DNA from: Pararhodobacter oceanensis
GTDB lineage: Bacteria; Pseudomonadota; Alphaproteobacteria; Rhodobacterales; Rhodobacteraceae
Direction: 5' to 3'
DNA: 64,000 bases
Assembly: GCF_003076755.1 (NCBI RefSeq)
Contig: NZ_QDKM01000013.1
Span: forward strand, 1-64,000
Made by a program: the position numbers and the translations under genes. Every line of letters begins with the position of its first letter. Position 1 is the first letter of the stretch. The notes beneath the pieces are model-generated. The model made no database searches. It was given only the letters and a program-made list of their open reading frames with translations, and was not told the DNA's origin. Positions 8,430 to 16,297 of the stretch are shown here, in pieces.

Positions 8430-9626
8430 TCAGTGAACCGTGACGCGGCAGGATTGCAGGCCGTGCAGGATGTTGTTGTGAAAAATCTGCGCCTCCAGCA
8501 GCTCGAAACGCTCGACCCGCGGGAGCAATTCCGTCAGCAACGCGCGGATTTCGAGTCGCGCAAGGTTCTTGCCGACGCAATTATGCTCGCCATGGCCAAA
8601 GCCCAGATGATCGTTGCTGTCGCGACGCAGGATATCGAATTCGGTCGGATTGTCCCATTTGCGCTCATCACGGTTGGCGGAGCCGTAAGCGATGATCACA
8701 CGACTGCCCGCAGGCAGGGTGACGCCGCCGATCTCGACATCCTTGGCAACATAGCGCGAGAAATTCTGGATAGGACTGTGCAGCCGCACCGCCTCGTTGA
8801 TCGCCGAGGGGATCAGCGCCGGATTGTCGCGCAGTTTTTGCCATTGATCGGGGTGTTTGGCAAAGAGCCAGACCAGCCAGGTGGTGGCAAAGATCGTCGT
8901 ATCCAGAGACGGCCCCATATAGTCATTCATCATGAAGGGCGCGTCCTCGACGCTGACCTCGCCGCGCTCGGCCGCATCCCAGATCATCTGCGCCCAGCCA
9001 TCGGGTTTCAGCTTGCCGGGCACGCATTGGGTAAAGGCGTAATTGACCATTTCACCGACAATCGGCATCGCCGCTTTGGTGCGGTCCGAATTTGCCGGTC
9101 CGAAGCAATCGAAATTCGCCGGCGCCCATGCCAGCATCCGCTCGCGCCCCTTCTCGGGCAGGCCGACCAAATCGGACACGATGGTCACCGGCAAATGCTG
9201 GGCCAATTCGGTTGCCGCGTCAAAGCTGCCCTGCTCGACCAGACGAATGACCAGTTCTTTGGCCTCCTCGGCGACGCGGTTGCGCAACTGGCTCAAGGCT
9301 TTCGGCGTCACCGGCCGTTCGATCACCTTACGCAGGGCATCATGACGTGGCGGGTCCGAGCATAAGAGGCCGCCGCGCAGCTTCTCGTTCATCTCGTCAT
9401 TCATCGTCACGCCACCGGCGGAAGAAAAGCTCTCCCAATCCTCGAGCGCCTGTTTGGTCTCGGCATATCGGGGCAGCATATAAAGCCCGTAAGCCTCAAG
9501 CCAGATCACCGGTCCGGCGTCGCGCAGCTCTTGGTAAAGGGGATAGGGATTGATCAGGTTTTCGGTGTCGAAAAGCCTGGCACTCGACGACACAGCGCCG
9601 CGTGCAGGATTGGTAGGATTTGTCAT
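8430..9626 (-). CDS. Cytochrome P450 monooxygenase
   Basis: This 398-residue soluble P450 has all core signatures: the haem loop FGHGEHNCVG with thiolate ligand Cys350, the K-helix EAVR, and an I-helix with LDTTI. The usual acidic-alcohol oxygen-activation pair is shifted to this DTT. Length and lack of a membrane anchor fit bacterial class I P450s fed by a ferredoxin, and the next gene encodes one. The start chosen is the ATG at 9626, behind CCGAGG; the ATG at 9653 would add nine residues. It follows a periplasmic binding-protein gene across a 66-bp gap with a small hairpin. The likely role is hydroxylation or demethylation of an imported compound; the substrate cannot be read from the sequence. 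Confidence 0.93.
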   Translation of the reverse strand: MTNPTNPARGAVSSSARLFDTENLINPYPLYQELRDAGPVIWLEAYGLYMLPRYAETKQALEDWESFSSAGGVTMNDEMNEKLRGGLLCSDPPRHDALRKVIERPVTPKALSQLRNRVAEEAKELVIRLVEQGSFDAATELAQHLPVTIVSDLVGLPEKGRERMLAWAPANFDCFGPANSDRTKAAMPIVGEMVNYAFTQCVPGKLKPDGWAQMIWDAAERGEVSVEDAPFMMNDYMGPSLDTTIFATTWLVWLFAKHPDQWQKLRDNPALIPSAINEAVRLHSPIQNFSRYVAKDVEIGGVTLPAGSRVIIAYGSANRDERKWDNPTEFDILRRDSNDHLGFGHGEHNCVGKNLARLEIRALLTELLPRVERFELLEAQIFHNNILHGLQSCRVTVH

Positions 9627-9652
9627 CTGAACCTCGGAAGCAATTGAAAGCA

Positions 9653-9676
9653 CCGCCCTGCCGATGGGCAGGACGG
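9653..9676. promoter_or_regulatory. Intercistronic stem-loop between binding protein and P450 genes
   Basis: CCTGCC at 9657-9662 pairs with GGCAGG at 9667-9672 around a 4-nt loop, with further outer CCG/CGG pairing. It has no U-tract, so it is more likely an mRNA-processing or partial-termination element that lets the upstream binding protein be made in excess than a full terminator. Function is inferred from position. Confidence 0.35.
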
Positions 9677-9692
9677 CCCGATGAGGGCGGGA

Positions 9693-11018
9693 TCAGCTCA
9701 GCAGTTCCAGCGATCCGGTCGTTGAAATACCAGGTGCGCGCTGGTTGTTGACGATCTCGAGCTCGTATTTGAACTCACCGTTGCGCAGCTTCCATTGGCC
9801 GCCGACCAAAGGCGTGGTCGAGACATTGCGGATCGGGTTCGTCGGGCCGCCTTGCGACCAGTTCACCGGACCAACGACGGATTGGTAATCAGTCGCTGCA
9901 ATCGCGTCGCGCACTGCGCCCGCATCCATCGGGTTGCCCGAGCGTTTGAGCACATCGACGGCGACTTCCAACAGCGCATGTTTAAAGCCGATGGGCTGCG
10001 TCCATTGCCGTCCGGTGGCCGCGGTAAATGCCCCGGCCAGTTCCGCCGAGGATTGGCCGGTCAGACCCGATGAGAAAGGATGGCTTGGTGACCACCAGAC
10101 CTCGGTGGTGATGCCGTCGCCGGTGTCGCCCAGCGATTCCACCGCTGCAGGAAACAGCATCGCCTTGGCAATGGTGCAGAATTTCAGCCGCTGACGCAGA
10201 CCCTGCTGCGCTGCCTGCGACCAGAAGGTGGCAAAGTCTGGCGGTGTCACGGCCCCGGTCAGGATCTCGATATTCGATGATGCAAAGCTGGAAACGAAAG
10301 CGCTGTGCTCGTCGGACATCGGTGTCGCCAGACCGGGCAGGTCGAGTTCATAGCCCGCCTCGCGGATAAAACGCGGAAAGCCAAGCTCGGCGTCCGACAG
10401 GGCAACGCCCTCGACATCATTGGTAAAGAACGCGCCGACCGAGCGGTTGGTCTCTTGCGTATCCCACATGTCGGTAAAGACCCCCAACATGTCCCCCAAG
10501 CCCCAAAAGAAGTGATAGGTCCAGTCAAAACCAACGGCGGGGTTGCCGCCGCGGCCAAAGAAATGGGCCTCCCAAGGGGTGTCGGTGGTGATGCAGGGCA
10601 CCTCCATGATCTCGGCCTGATCGGCGACCGGATTGGTGGTGTCGCCGGTTGACGAACCCAAGAGCAATTGCACCTCATCGCGCAGGATCAGATCGGCGGT
10701 GACCTCGGCGCAACGGCTGGGGTTGGACTGGCTGTCGCGCGCCAGAATTTCGACGTCATAGCTTGTCCCGTCGATTACCAGCCCCTCGGCCAGCGCGGCG
10801 CGAACGCCTGCGAGGACGAAATCATCCGCCTCGCCAAATGCCGCCAATGGTCCGGTTTGCGGGCTGACAAAGCCGATGCGGATGGTGCCGCCAGTCGACG
10901 CCAGCGCCGGAGCAGCGAGCCCGCCGCTGGCCGCCAGCGTCGTCATCGCCGTGCCGTATTTGAGTATGTCGCGCCGTGTCGGTGCGACCAGTTTGCGCGT
11001 GTCAGTCTGGGTTTTCAT
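9693..11018 (-). CDS. ABC transporter substrate-binding protein, branched-chain amino acid/amide type (Tat signal)
   Basis: The 441-residue protein starts with a twin-arginine leader (PTRRDILKYG, then a hydrophobic stretch to PALAS near residue 41), so it is exported folded to the periplasm. The mature part begins GTIRIGFVSPQTGPLAAFGE, typical of the LivK/amide-urea type-I periplasmic binding family. Such proteins normally deliver ligand to a LivHMGF-type transporter, but no permease or ATPase gene is nearby. It is first in an operon with the P450 and ferredoxin genes and divergent from a TetR gene, so it may share a distant transporter or act as a ligand-sensing protein for the P450 substrate. 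Family call firm; ligand unknown. Confidence 0.9.
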   Translation of the reverse strand: MKTQTDTRKLVAPTRRDILKYGTAMTTLAASGGLAAPALASTGGTIRIGFVSPQTGPLAAFGEADDFVLAGVRAALAEGLVIDGTSYDVEILARDSQSNPSRCAEVTADLILRDEVQLLLGSSTGDTTNPVADQAEIMEVPCITTDTPWEAHFFGRGGNPAVGFDWTYHFFWGLGDMLGVFTDMWDTQETNRSVGAFFTNDVEGVALSDAELGFPRFIREAGYELDLPGLATPMSDEHSAFVSSFASSNIEILTGAVTPPDFATFWSQAAQQGLRQRLKFCTIAKAMLFPAAVESLGDTGDGITTEVWWSPSHPFSSGLTGQSSAELAGAFTAATGRQWTQPIGFKHALLEVAVDVLKRSGNPMDAGAVRDAIAATDYQSVVGPVNWSQGGPTNPIRNVSTTPLVGGQWKLRNGEFKYELEIVNNQRAPGISTTGSLELLS

Positions 11019-11088
11019 GGTCCGGTTCCTCCCGTTGCAGACCCGTCTTCAGGCCGCGCCGTTCCTCCCTGACGCAAAGCTGATGACA

Positions 11089-11102
11089 TATCATTTATGA
11101 TA
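11089..11102. promoter_or_regulatory. Candidate operator between the binding-protein/P450 operon and its divergent TetR gene
   Basis: TATCAT at 11089-11094 is perfectly inverted as ATGATA at 11097-11102 with a 2-bp spacer. It lies in the 174-bp divergent intergenic region between the binding-protein start (11018) and the TetR start (11193), the usual place for an autoregulating TetR operator. Binding by the TetR protein is inferred. Confidence 0.45.
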
Positions 11103-11192
11103 GATGATCGTTTTCGGACTTCTGTCAACTGCTTTGACGCTCGACCGCCTCTGGCATAAGGTCGGCAGGGTGAAACCAGAAAGACAGAGACC

Positions 11193-11855
11193 ATGGGACG
11201 TGTTACCGCGCGAAAGATCCGCACCCGCGCAAAGCTGATCGCAGCGGCCCATAAACTTATGTCGGATCAAGGCGTTGATCGGACGACGATCCAGCAGATC
11301 ACCGATGAGGCCGATATCGGCTTCGGCACATTTTACAGCTACTTCCAATCCAAAGACGAGATCGCCGAAAAAGTGCTCGATTGCGTGATCCACAACCTCG
11401 GGCAGCGCAACAGAATGGCGAATCAGCAAGAGGGCGTCACCGATCCGGTCGCCGTCATCGGCAATTCCGTTCGCCTCACTGCACATGAAATGCTGTCGGA
11501 TCCGATGTGGCACTGGTGGCTGAAACGCACGGATCTTATGGTGCGCCGGATGAATATCGGGTTTCGTTCTTTCGGGCTCGAGGACATGCGCGTGGCCCAT
11601 GACGCCGGACATCTGAACCTGCCGGGCAATGATGTGGCCGCGGGTTGGAGCTATTTGATCTGGCTATTGGCGGGCACTATCACCGATATAACCGACGGCG
11701 TTTCCGCGCCTACGTCGGTCTCGACCATGGCCGAGGCGATCATGCGGGTGCTGGGCGTCGACGCGCAGCACGCTGCCTCCGTCGCAGCCGCCCCCCTGCC
11801 GCAGTTTCCCGCACTGAAGGTCGATTTCAACTTCTCGCTGAATGAGGACGCATAA
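11193..11855 (+). CDS. TetR/AcrR-family transcriptional regulator, divergent to the P450 operon
   Basis: The 220-residue protein has an N-terminal TetR helix-turn-helix (ITDEADIGFGTFYSYFQSKDEI, about residues 36-57) and a helical C-terminal effector domain. The ATG at 11193 is the annotated start. The gene is transcribed away from the binding-protein/P450/ferredoxin operon with a palindrome between them, a classic layout for a repressor controlling itself and its neighbour. The effector would be the P450 substrate or product, which is inference. It is unrelated in detail to the other TetR protein at 889-1521, so the two adjacent catabolic units probably respond to different ligands. Confidence 0.9.
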   Translation: MGRVTARKIRTRAKLIAAAHKLMSDQGVDRTTIQQITDEADIGFGTFYSYFQSKDEIAEKVLDCVIHNLGQRNRMANQQEGVTDPVAVIGNSVRLTAHEMLSDPMWHWWLKRTDLMVRRMNIGFRSFGLEDMRVAHDAGHLNLPGNDVAAGWSYLIWLLAGTITDITDGVSAPTSVSTMAEAIMRVLGVDAQHAASVAAAPLPQFPALKVDFNFSLNEDA

Positions 11856-12312
11856 ACGGGGCCTGTGCCTTATACAGGCACAATATCCACCGGCGGTCGC
11901 TGCCAAAACACGCTGCTCTTCCCAAGCGAATCGCACTGCATGAGGCCGAACGACCCTCATGGCTGCCGAGGCAGGTATGGTTTGTTAGACACTGTTTGAG
12001 CCGGAAAAAGGCGATGATTGGCATATCTCGGCGCAGGCATGTTGCGAGAGGCCCCACTCGTATGTGGAGGAGTTGGTTAAAGTAATACATGAAGATCGAC
12101 CCTTAACACGCTGAAAAAAAACGATTTTCACTGGTTGGCTTTTCTTTTGCACGCGCCTTCCCAGCCTCGCGCAGGTTGTGGCTCAAGCAGGATTAGACAC
12201 AATATATCGAAAAAGACTTGCGCGACTCGCCCGGACAGGCCATTCATTTACGGCAGGAAGCGAATAAACAGCTGAAAACCGTAACAAACGGAAACTCGGC
12301 GAAGGGCAGAGT
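11856..12312. other. Intergenic region upstream of repA
   Basis: This 457-bp stretch separates the TetR gene from repA. It is relatively AT-rich near 12100-12150 (runs of A and of T) and must hold the repABC promoter, since repA starts the operon behind an AAGGG-type ribosome binding site. No copy of the GTTGACAGCTGTCAAC palindrome found three times downstream is present here. Short open frames on both strands have no recognisable family. Confidence 0.45.
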
Positions 12313-13491
12313 ATGAAACGTGAGGACCGCATCGACCATCTGGTCGGCGAGCATGCTGCGCGGCTGTCGGAACGATTGCAAGCGCATCGCGCACAATTGT
12401 TCCCGCCGGATGCACAGCGGGAGCTGCGCAAGTTCACCTCGGGTGAGGTCGCGGATTTATTGGGCGTCAAGGATGCCTATCTGCGCAAATTGCACCTCGA
12501 CGGACGCGGGCCCGAGCCGGAAATCCGCGCTGGCGGCCGACGCTATTACAGCCTCGCGCAGGTGATGGAACTGCGCGTGATGCTCGAAAAAGGCGCCAAA
12601 GCTCCCGGCACTTATTTGCATGGGCGCGGGCCGGATGATCATCTGCAAGTGATCACGGTGATCAATTTTAAGGGTGGATCGGGCAAGACCACGACCGCCG
12701 CGCATCTGGCGCAGAAGATGGCGCTCGACGGCTACCGTGTGCTTGGCATCGATCTCGATCCGCAGGCCAGTTTCAGCGCGTTGCACGGGTTTCAGCCCGA
12801 GTTTGACCTGCTTGACGGGGGCACGCTTTACGACGCGATCCGCTATGAAGACCCCCTGCCCCTGCGCGATGTGATCCGCAAAACCTACATCCACGGGCTC
12901 GATATCATTCCCGGAAATCTCGACCTCATGGAGTTCGAGCATGAGACGCCGCGTGCGCTCGCCGCGCGGTCCGGTCATATGTTCTTTACCAAAGTTGGCG
13001 AGAAACTGGCCGAGGTGGAAGCCGATTACGACGTGGTTGTTATCGACTGCCCGCCGCAGCTGGGGTTCCTGACAATGTCCGCGCTTTCCGCCGCCACCGC
13101 CGTTCTGGTCACCGTGCATCCGCAGATGCTCGATGTGATGTCGATGTGCCAGTTTTTGCTGATGACCTCGAACCTGCTTGGCGTCGTTGCCGATGCTGGC
13201 GGCAATATGCAATACGATTGGTTGCGTTATCTGGTGACCCGCTACGAGCCCGGCGACGGGCCGCAGAACCAGATGGTCAGCTTTATGCGCAATCTCTTCG
13301 GCGATCATGTGCTGAATCATCCAGTGCTGAAATCCACCGCGATTTCGGACGCCGGGATCACCAAGCAAACACTCTACGAAGTCGAGAAATCGCAATTCAC
13401 CCGCGCGACCTATGAGCGCGCGCTGGAAAGCCTGAATTCGGTCAACAGCGAGATTGAAGCCTTGGTTCAATCCGCGTGGGGCCGGGGTTGA
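12313..13491 (+). CDS. repA: RepA, ParA-type partition ATPase of repABC
   Basis: The 392-residue protein has an N-terminal DNA-binding region (EVADLLGVKDAYLRKLHLDG, about 45-64) and a ParA/MinD-type ATPase domain. The deviant Walker A is KGGSGKTT (120-127), LGIDLDPQAS follows, and Walker B-like VVVIDCPPQLG lies near residue 240. RepA partitions the plasmid together with RepB bound at parS and represses the repABC promoter. It is the first gene of the operon; repB follows 10 bp after its stop. The length of about 390 residues is normal for alphaproteobacterial RepA. The cassette marks the window as an autonomously replicating plasmid or chromid. Confidence 0.96.
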   Translation: MKREDRIDHLVGEHAARLSERLQAHRAQLFPPDAQRELRKFTSGEVADLLGVKDAYLRKLHLDGRGPEPEIRAGGRRYYSLAQVMELRVMLEKGAKAPGTYLHGRGPDDHLQVITVINFKGGSGKTTTAAHLAQKMALDGYRVLGIDLDPQASFSALHGFQPEFDLLDGGTLYDAIRYEDPLPLRDVIRKTYIHGLDIIPGNLDLMEFEHETPRALAARSGHMFFTKVGEKLAEVEADYDVVVIDCPPQLGFLTMSALSAATAVLVTVHPQMLDVMSMCQFLLMTSNLLGVVADAGGNMQYDWLRYLVTRYEPGDGPQNQMVSFMRNLFGDHVLNHPVLKSTAISDAGITKQTLYEVEKSQFTRATYERALESLNSVNSEIEALVQSAWGRG

Positions 13492-13501
13492 GGAGAGCAA
13501 A

Positions 13502-14404
13502 ATGGCACGTAAAGATCTCTTGAAAGGGTTGATGAGCGGCGAGGACTCTACGTCTCCGCGCAACTCCGCCCCGCGGATGACCGGCGGCGCGATCGGCGCG
13601 GTCAGCCGCTCGATCGCCGATTTGCGCACCCGCGCTTTGGTCGACGTCCCGGCTGATTTGATTGACGGCGCCGGTCTGCGCGACCGGCTCGAACCCGAAG
13701 CCGACCTCGAAGCGCTGGTCGACTCGATGCGCGAGCATGGGCAACAGGTTCCGGTCATGCTACGGCATTCACCGAACGCCGAGGGTCGTTATGAGGTGGT
13801 CTATGGCCGCCGCCGGATCGCTGCGCTGCGGCGGCTGGATATGCCGGTGCGCGCTTTTGTGCGCGACATCAACGACCGCGATTTGGTTGTCGCGCAGGGA
13901 CAGGAGAATAGCGCGCGCCGCGACCTCTCGTTCATCGAGAAAGCGCTGTTTGCAAAATCGATGATCGAAATGGGCTTTGATCGCAAGATCACTGCCGAGG
14001 CGCTACACGCCGATAAGACAGTTATCAGCCGCATGTTGACCGTGGTCGACGCTTTGCCCGAGCCGCTAATCCAGGCGATTGGCGCGGCACCTTCGGCAGG
14101 TCGTGACCGCTGGCTGACACTCGCCACCCGCGCCAAGGACCGCGATCTCGATACCTTGATTGCGGCGGCGCAAGGCCCGGATTCCGACGCGCGTTTCGTC
14201 GCTGTGTTCAACGACCTTGCTCCTCAACGCAAACCAAAGGCGCCGGATGATTTCCGTGGCTTGTTAGCGCAGGGCGAGCCGATCGGCAGCATCCGCACCG
14301 ATAAGGGCCGCTGCGTGATCGATGTGCCGCAGGAGTTTGGCGAGTGGCTGGCGCAGAATATTAACCAGATTCACCGCGACTGGGAGAACCAGCGCGGAGA
14401 GTAA
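13502..14404 (+). CDS. repB: RepB, ParB-type centromere-binding protein of repABC
   Basis: The 300-residue ParB-family protein has the ParB N-terminal domain with YGRRRIAALRRLDMPVRAFV (about 105-124), the GQENSARRDLSFIEKA motif, and a central helix-turn-helix (AEALHADKTVISRMLTV). ParB proteins bind parS palindromes and, with the ParA partner, segregate the plasmid. The start chosen is the ATG at 13502, preceded by GAGGAG; the frame upstream to 13454 overlaps repA and lacks a ribosome site. Three perfect 16-bp parS-like palindromes downstream (14517, 15994, 16223) are its likely targets. One overlaps the predicted promoter of the counter-transcribed RNA, so RepB binding there could affect copy-number control. 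Confidence 0.95.
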   Translation: MARKDLLKGLMSGEDSTSPRNSAPRMTGGAIGAVSRSIADLRTRALVDVPADLIDGAGLRDRLEPEADLEALVDSMREHGQQVPVMLRHSPNAEGRYEVVYGRRRIAALRRLDMPVRAFVRDINDRDLVVAQGQENSARRDLSFIEKALFAKSMIEMGFDRKITAEALHADKTVISRMLTVVDALPEPLIQAIGAAPSAGRDRWLTLATRAKDRDLDTLIAAAQGPDSDARFVAVFNDLAPQRKPKAPDDFRGLLAQGEPIGSIRTDKGRCVIDVPQEFGEWLAQNINQIHRDWENQRGE

Positions 14405-14439
14405 CCGAGCAGCAACAACAGGAAAGGCACGCAACCGAC

Positions 14440-14495
14440 AAAAGAAAAGACCCCCCGGAACATGACATTCCGAAGGGCCCGTCTTCTTATCTAGC
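14440..14495 (-). ncRNA. Counter-transcribed RNA (incA/RepE-type) between repB and repC
   Basis: All known repABC cassettes encode a small antisense RNA of about 55 nt between repB and repC that lowers RepC synthesis. Here the minus strand has a promoter-like pair: TTGACA at 14531-14526 and, 18 bp on, TATCTT at 14507-14502. About 55 nt downstream is a GC-rich hairpin (14446-14486) followed by a U-rich run on the minus strand (complement of 14440-14449), a good intrinsic terminator. The RNA and its exact ends are predicted, not measured. The -35 box lies inside a parS palindrome. Confidence 0.65.
14446..14486 (-). terminator. Intrinsic terminator of the repB-repC counter-transcribed RNA
   Basis: On the minus strand, AAGACGGGCCC on the 5' side pairs with GGGGGGTCTT on the 3' side around an inner CGGAA/TTCCG stem, with a 7-nt loop, and is followed by TTCTTTT. 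On the plus strand the same hairpin lies in the repC leader, where it can also form the attenuating structure known from repABC regulation. Confidence 0.6.
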
Positions 14496-14516
14496 AATCT
14501 GAAGATACGGCTCAAC

Positions 14517-14532
14517 GTTGACAGCTGTCAAC
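14517..14532. promoter_or_regulatory. parS palindrome 1 (GTTGACAGCTGTCAAC)
   Basis: Perfect 16-bp palindrome between repB and repC. It fits the alphaproteobacterial repABC centromere consensus GTTNNCNGCNGNNAAC (recalled from the literature). It includes the TTGACA that serves as -35 box for the predicted antisense RNA on the minus strand, linking RepB binding to repC control. Confidence 0.85.
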
Positions 14533-14578
14533 AACGTCTTTGGGACGCGGGGCTGATTATTGTCGCGTGACAGTAAAA

Positions 14579-15748
14579 ATGGAACATATTTCCCTGACCC
14601 CCTTCGGGCGCCAGCCGATGACGGCACGGCTGATCCATAGTCAACAGCTCGCGCAGGCCCCTGCCCCGCAAGGCAGCGCCGACAAATGGGCGATCTTGCG
14701 CGACCTTACCGCTGCGCGTGTTGCCTTCTGCGTGAGCGACCGCGCGTTGGCGGTTCTGGCGGCGCTGCTGTCGTTTCATCCCGATGCCGAGCTGCGCGAC
14801 GGCGGGCAATTGGTGGTGCATCCCTCGAACGCCAGCCTCTGCGACCGCGCCCATGGCATGGCCGAGAGCACCCTACGGCGGCATCTGTCGGCTTTGGTGA
14901 AGGCCGGCCTTCTGGCGCGCCGTGACAGCCCCAACGGCAAGCGCTTTGCGGCGCGTGGCAGCAGCGGACAGGTGCAGGCGGTGTTCGGCTTCGATCTGCG
15001 GCCCCTCCTCGTGCGCGCGCCCGAGATCGCTGCAAAGGCCGATGACGCCCGAGCCGCCGCGTTGAAGCTCAAGCGGACGCGGGAAGCCGTGGTAATGCTT
15101 CTGCGTGATGCCAGCAAGCTCGCCGCCTGGGGGCGCGAGGAAATGGGTGGCAATTGGGATGCGCTCGAGGATGCCATCCGGCTGGCACAGCGCTCCACCC
15201 GCCGGCGCCTGCAACTCGCTGAACTTGAAGAGCTGCGCGAGACCTCAGCCGACCTTTTGGGGCAAGTTAAAGCCCGCCTGAAAGTCTTGGAAACACAGAA
15301 TACGCACGGCACTGACGCTCAAAATGAGCGGCACTATCAGAATTCAAAGAAAGACTCTTATGAATCTGAACCTTGCTTAGAAGAGCAAGAGGTTTCGGCC
15401 GTGCGCCCAACTGAGCCTCCCTTGCCCTTGGGGTTGGTGTTGAAGGCCGTTCCAGAGATCGCGCTCTATGCGCCAGACCCATTGCGCAGCTGGCATGATC
15501 TGATCAGAGTCGCGGATATCGTGCGCCCGATGATCGGGATCAGTCCTGATGCCTTCGCCGAAGCGCAGCGGATTATGGGGCCAGAGGTCGCGGCCATTGT
15601 TGTTGCCTATATTTTGCAACGTCTTGACACCATCGCCCGCCCTGGCGGCTACCTGCGCTCTCTAAGCGCCAAAGCGGCCGAGGGGGCATTCTCGCCAGGG
15701 CCGATGGTGATGTCGCTCTTGCGATCCGAAACCTCCAAAGCCGCCTGA
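14579..15748 (+). CDS. repC: RepC replication initiator of repABC
   Basis: The 389-residue protein begins MEHISLTPFGRQPMTA, a typical RepC N-terminus, and has the winged-helix DNA-binding region (SNASLCDRAHGMAESTLRRH and following, about residues 79-98) plus a variable C-terminal domain. RepC initiates replication at an origin that, in studied repABC plasmids, lies within repC itself. The ATG at 14579 is chosen; a TTG at 14540 would add 13 residues and overlap the antisense-RNA control region. The gap from repB (174 bp) contains the antisense RNA and parS site 1. The protein is intact and looks functional. Confidence 0.96.
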   Translation: MEHISLTPFGRQPMTARLIHSQQLAQAPAPQGSADKWAILRDLTAARVAFCVSDRALAVLAALLSFHPDAELRDGGQLVVHPSNASLCDRAHGMAESTLRRHLSALVKAGLLARRDSPNGKRFAARGSSGQVQAVFGFDLRPLLVRAPEIAAKADDARAAALKLKRTREAVVMLLRDASKLAAWGREEMGGNWDALEDAIRLAQRSTRRRLQLAELEELRETSADLLGQVKARLKVLETQNTHGTDAQNERHYQNSKKDSYESEPCLEEQEVSAVRPTEPPLPLGLVLKAVPEIALYAPDPLRSWHDLIRVADIVRPMIGISPDAFAEAQRIMGPEVAAIVVAYILQRLDTIARPGGYLRSLSAKAAEGAFSPGPMVMSLLRSETSKAA

Positions 15749-15991
15749 GCTCAGTGTTTGAAGCGATCTGTGGCTCCCAAGCAAGAAAGGTTCAAAGTTG
15801 ACAGAACCATCGAGCATGTATCTCACTCGGGCTGTTTGGGAGGCTCCTTATTATTTGATGGCACCTAGCCATTCGCTGTCTTGCGGAGTGAGACGCTCCT
15901 GCAACAGATGTTCCGGTCGTGAGCGCTTCTCTCGAGCATTCAGCTGCCGTAGCGTGGTGAATTCTCAAGTTGTGGAAGTTTTCCGTGAGCA

Positions 15992-16011
15992 GAGTTGACA
16001 GCTGTCAACTC
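15992..16011. promoter_or_regulatory. parS palindrome 2 (20-bp perfect dyad)
   Basis: GAGTTGACAGCTGTCAACTC is a perfect 20-bp palindrome that extends the 16-bp core shared with site 1 by 2 bp on each side. It lies 244 bp after repC. RepB is the presumed ligand. Confidence 0.85.
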
Positions 16012-16220
16012 GGTGTGCCGGACGCAGATATAGGGACTAAAGCTGCGGTTAGTGTCTATTTCGAGGAGGGCCACGCGATTGCGCTGACTTGTCTAGGCAG
16101 CGAAACTGCGCAGGAGTGTGGCAAGACCTACCGCAGGATGATGTGACTGAAGACGCAATGCGGAGTTCCGGTCACCATCAATTTGACCTGAAGTCACCAG
16201 AAGCCAGCGCCGAGATCGCG

Positions 16221-16240
16221 AAGTTGACAGCTGTCAACTT
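16221..16240. promoter_or_regulatory. parS palindrome 3 (20-bp perfect dyad)
   Basis: AAGTTGACAGCTGTCAACTT is a perfect 20-bp palindrome with the same 16-bp core, 229 bp from site 2 and just outside the recombinase gene. Together with sites 1 and 2 it forms a likely centromere cluster for RepB. Confidence 0.85.
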
Positions 16241-16297
16241 CTCTGCCGTCAATCGCGGGGATGAAAGTGATTTTGCTGAGCAGAATTGCGACCGAGA

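Larger units (their letters stand above)
15749..16297. other. Post-repC region with two parS sites
   Basis: This 549-bp stretch after repC has no convincing gene; a 66-codon frame at 15798-15998 shows no family or ribosome site. It contains two extended parS palindromes (15992-16011 and 16221-16240) and a half-site-like AGTTGACAG near 15797. It is best read as the centromere/stability region of the plasmid. Confidence 0.6.

Noticed and set aside
8406-9365. 319-codon frame antisense to the P450 gene
   Set aside because: The P450 signatures on the other strand are complete; this frame is low-complexity and basic.
12457-13758. 433-codon open frame antisense to repA
   Set aside because: Fully opposite a clear ParA-type gene, with no ribosome site or family; it is a by-product of GC-rich codon use.
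14540-14578. Upstream TTG start for RepC
   Set aside because: RepC homology begins at the ATG at 14579 and the extra codons fall in the antisense-RNA control region.
15798-15998. 66-codon frame after repC
   Set aside because: Has no ribosome binding site or family, and it ends in a parS palindrome.
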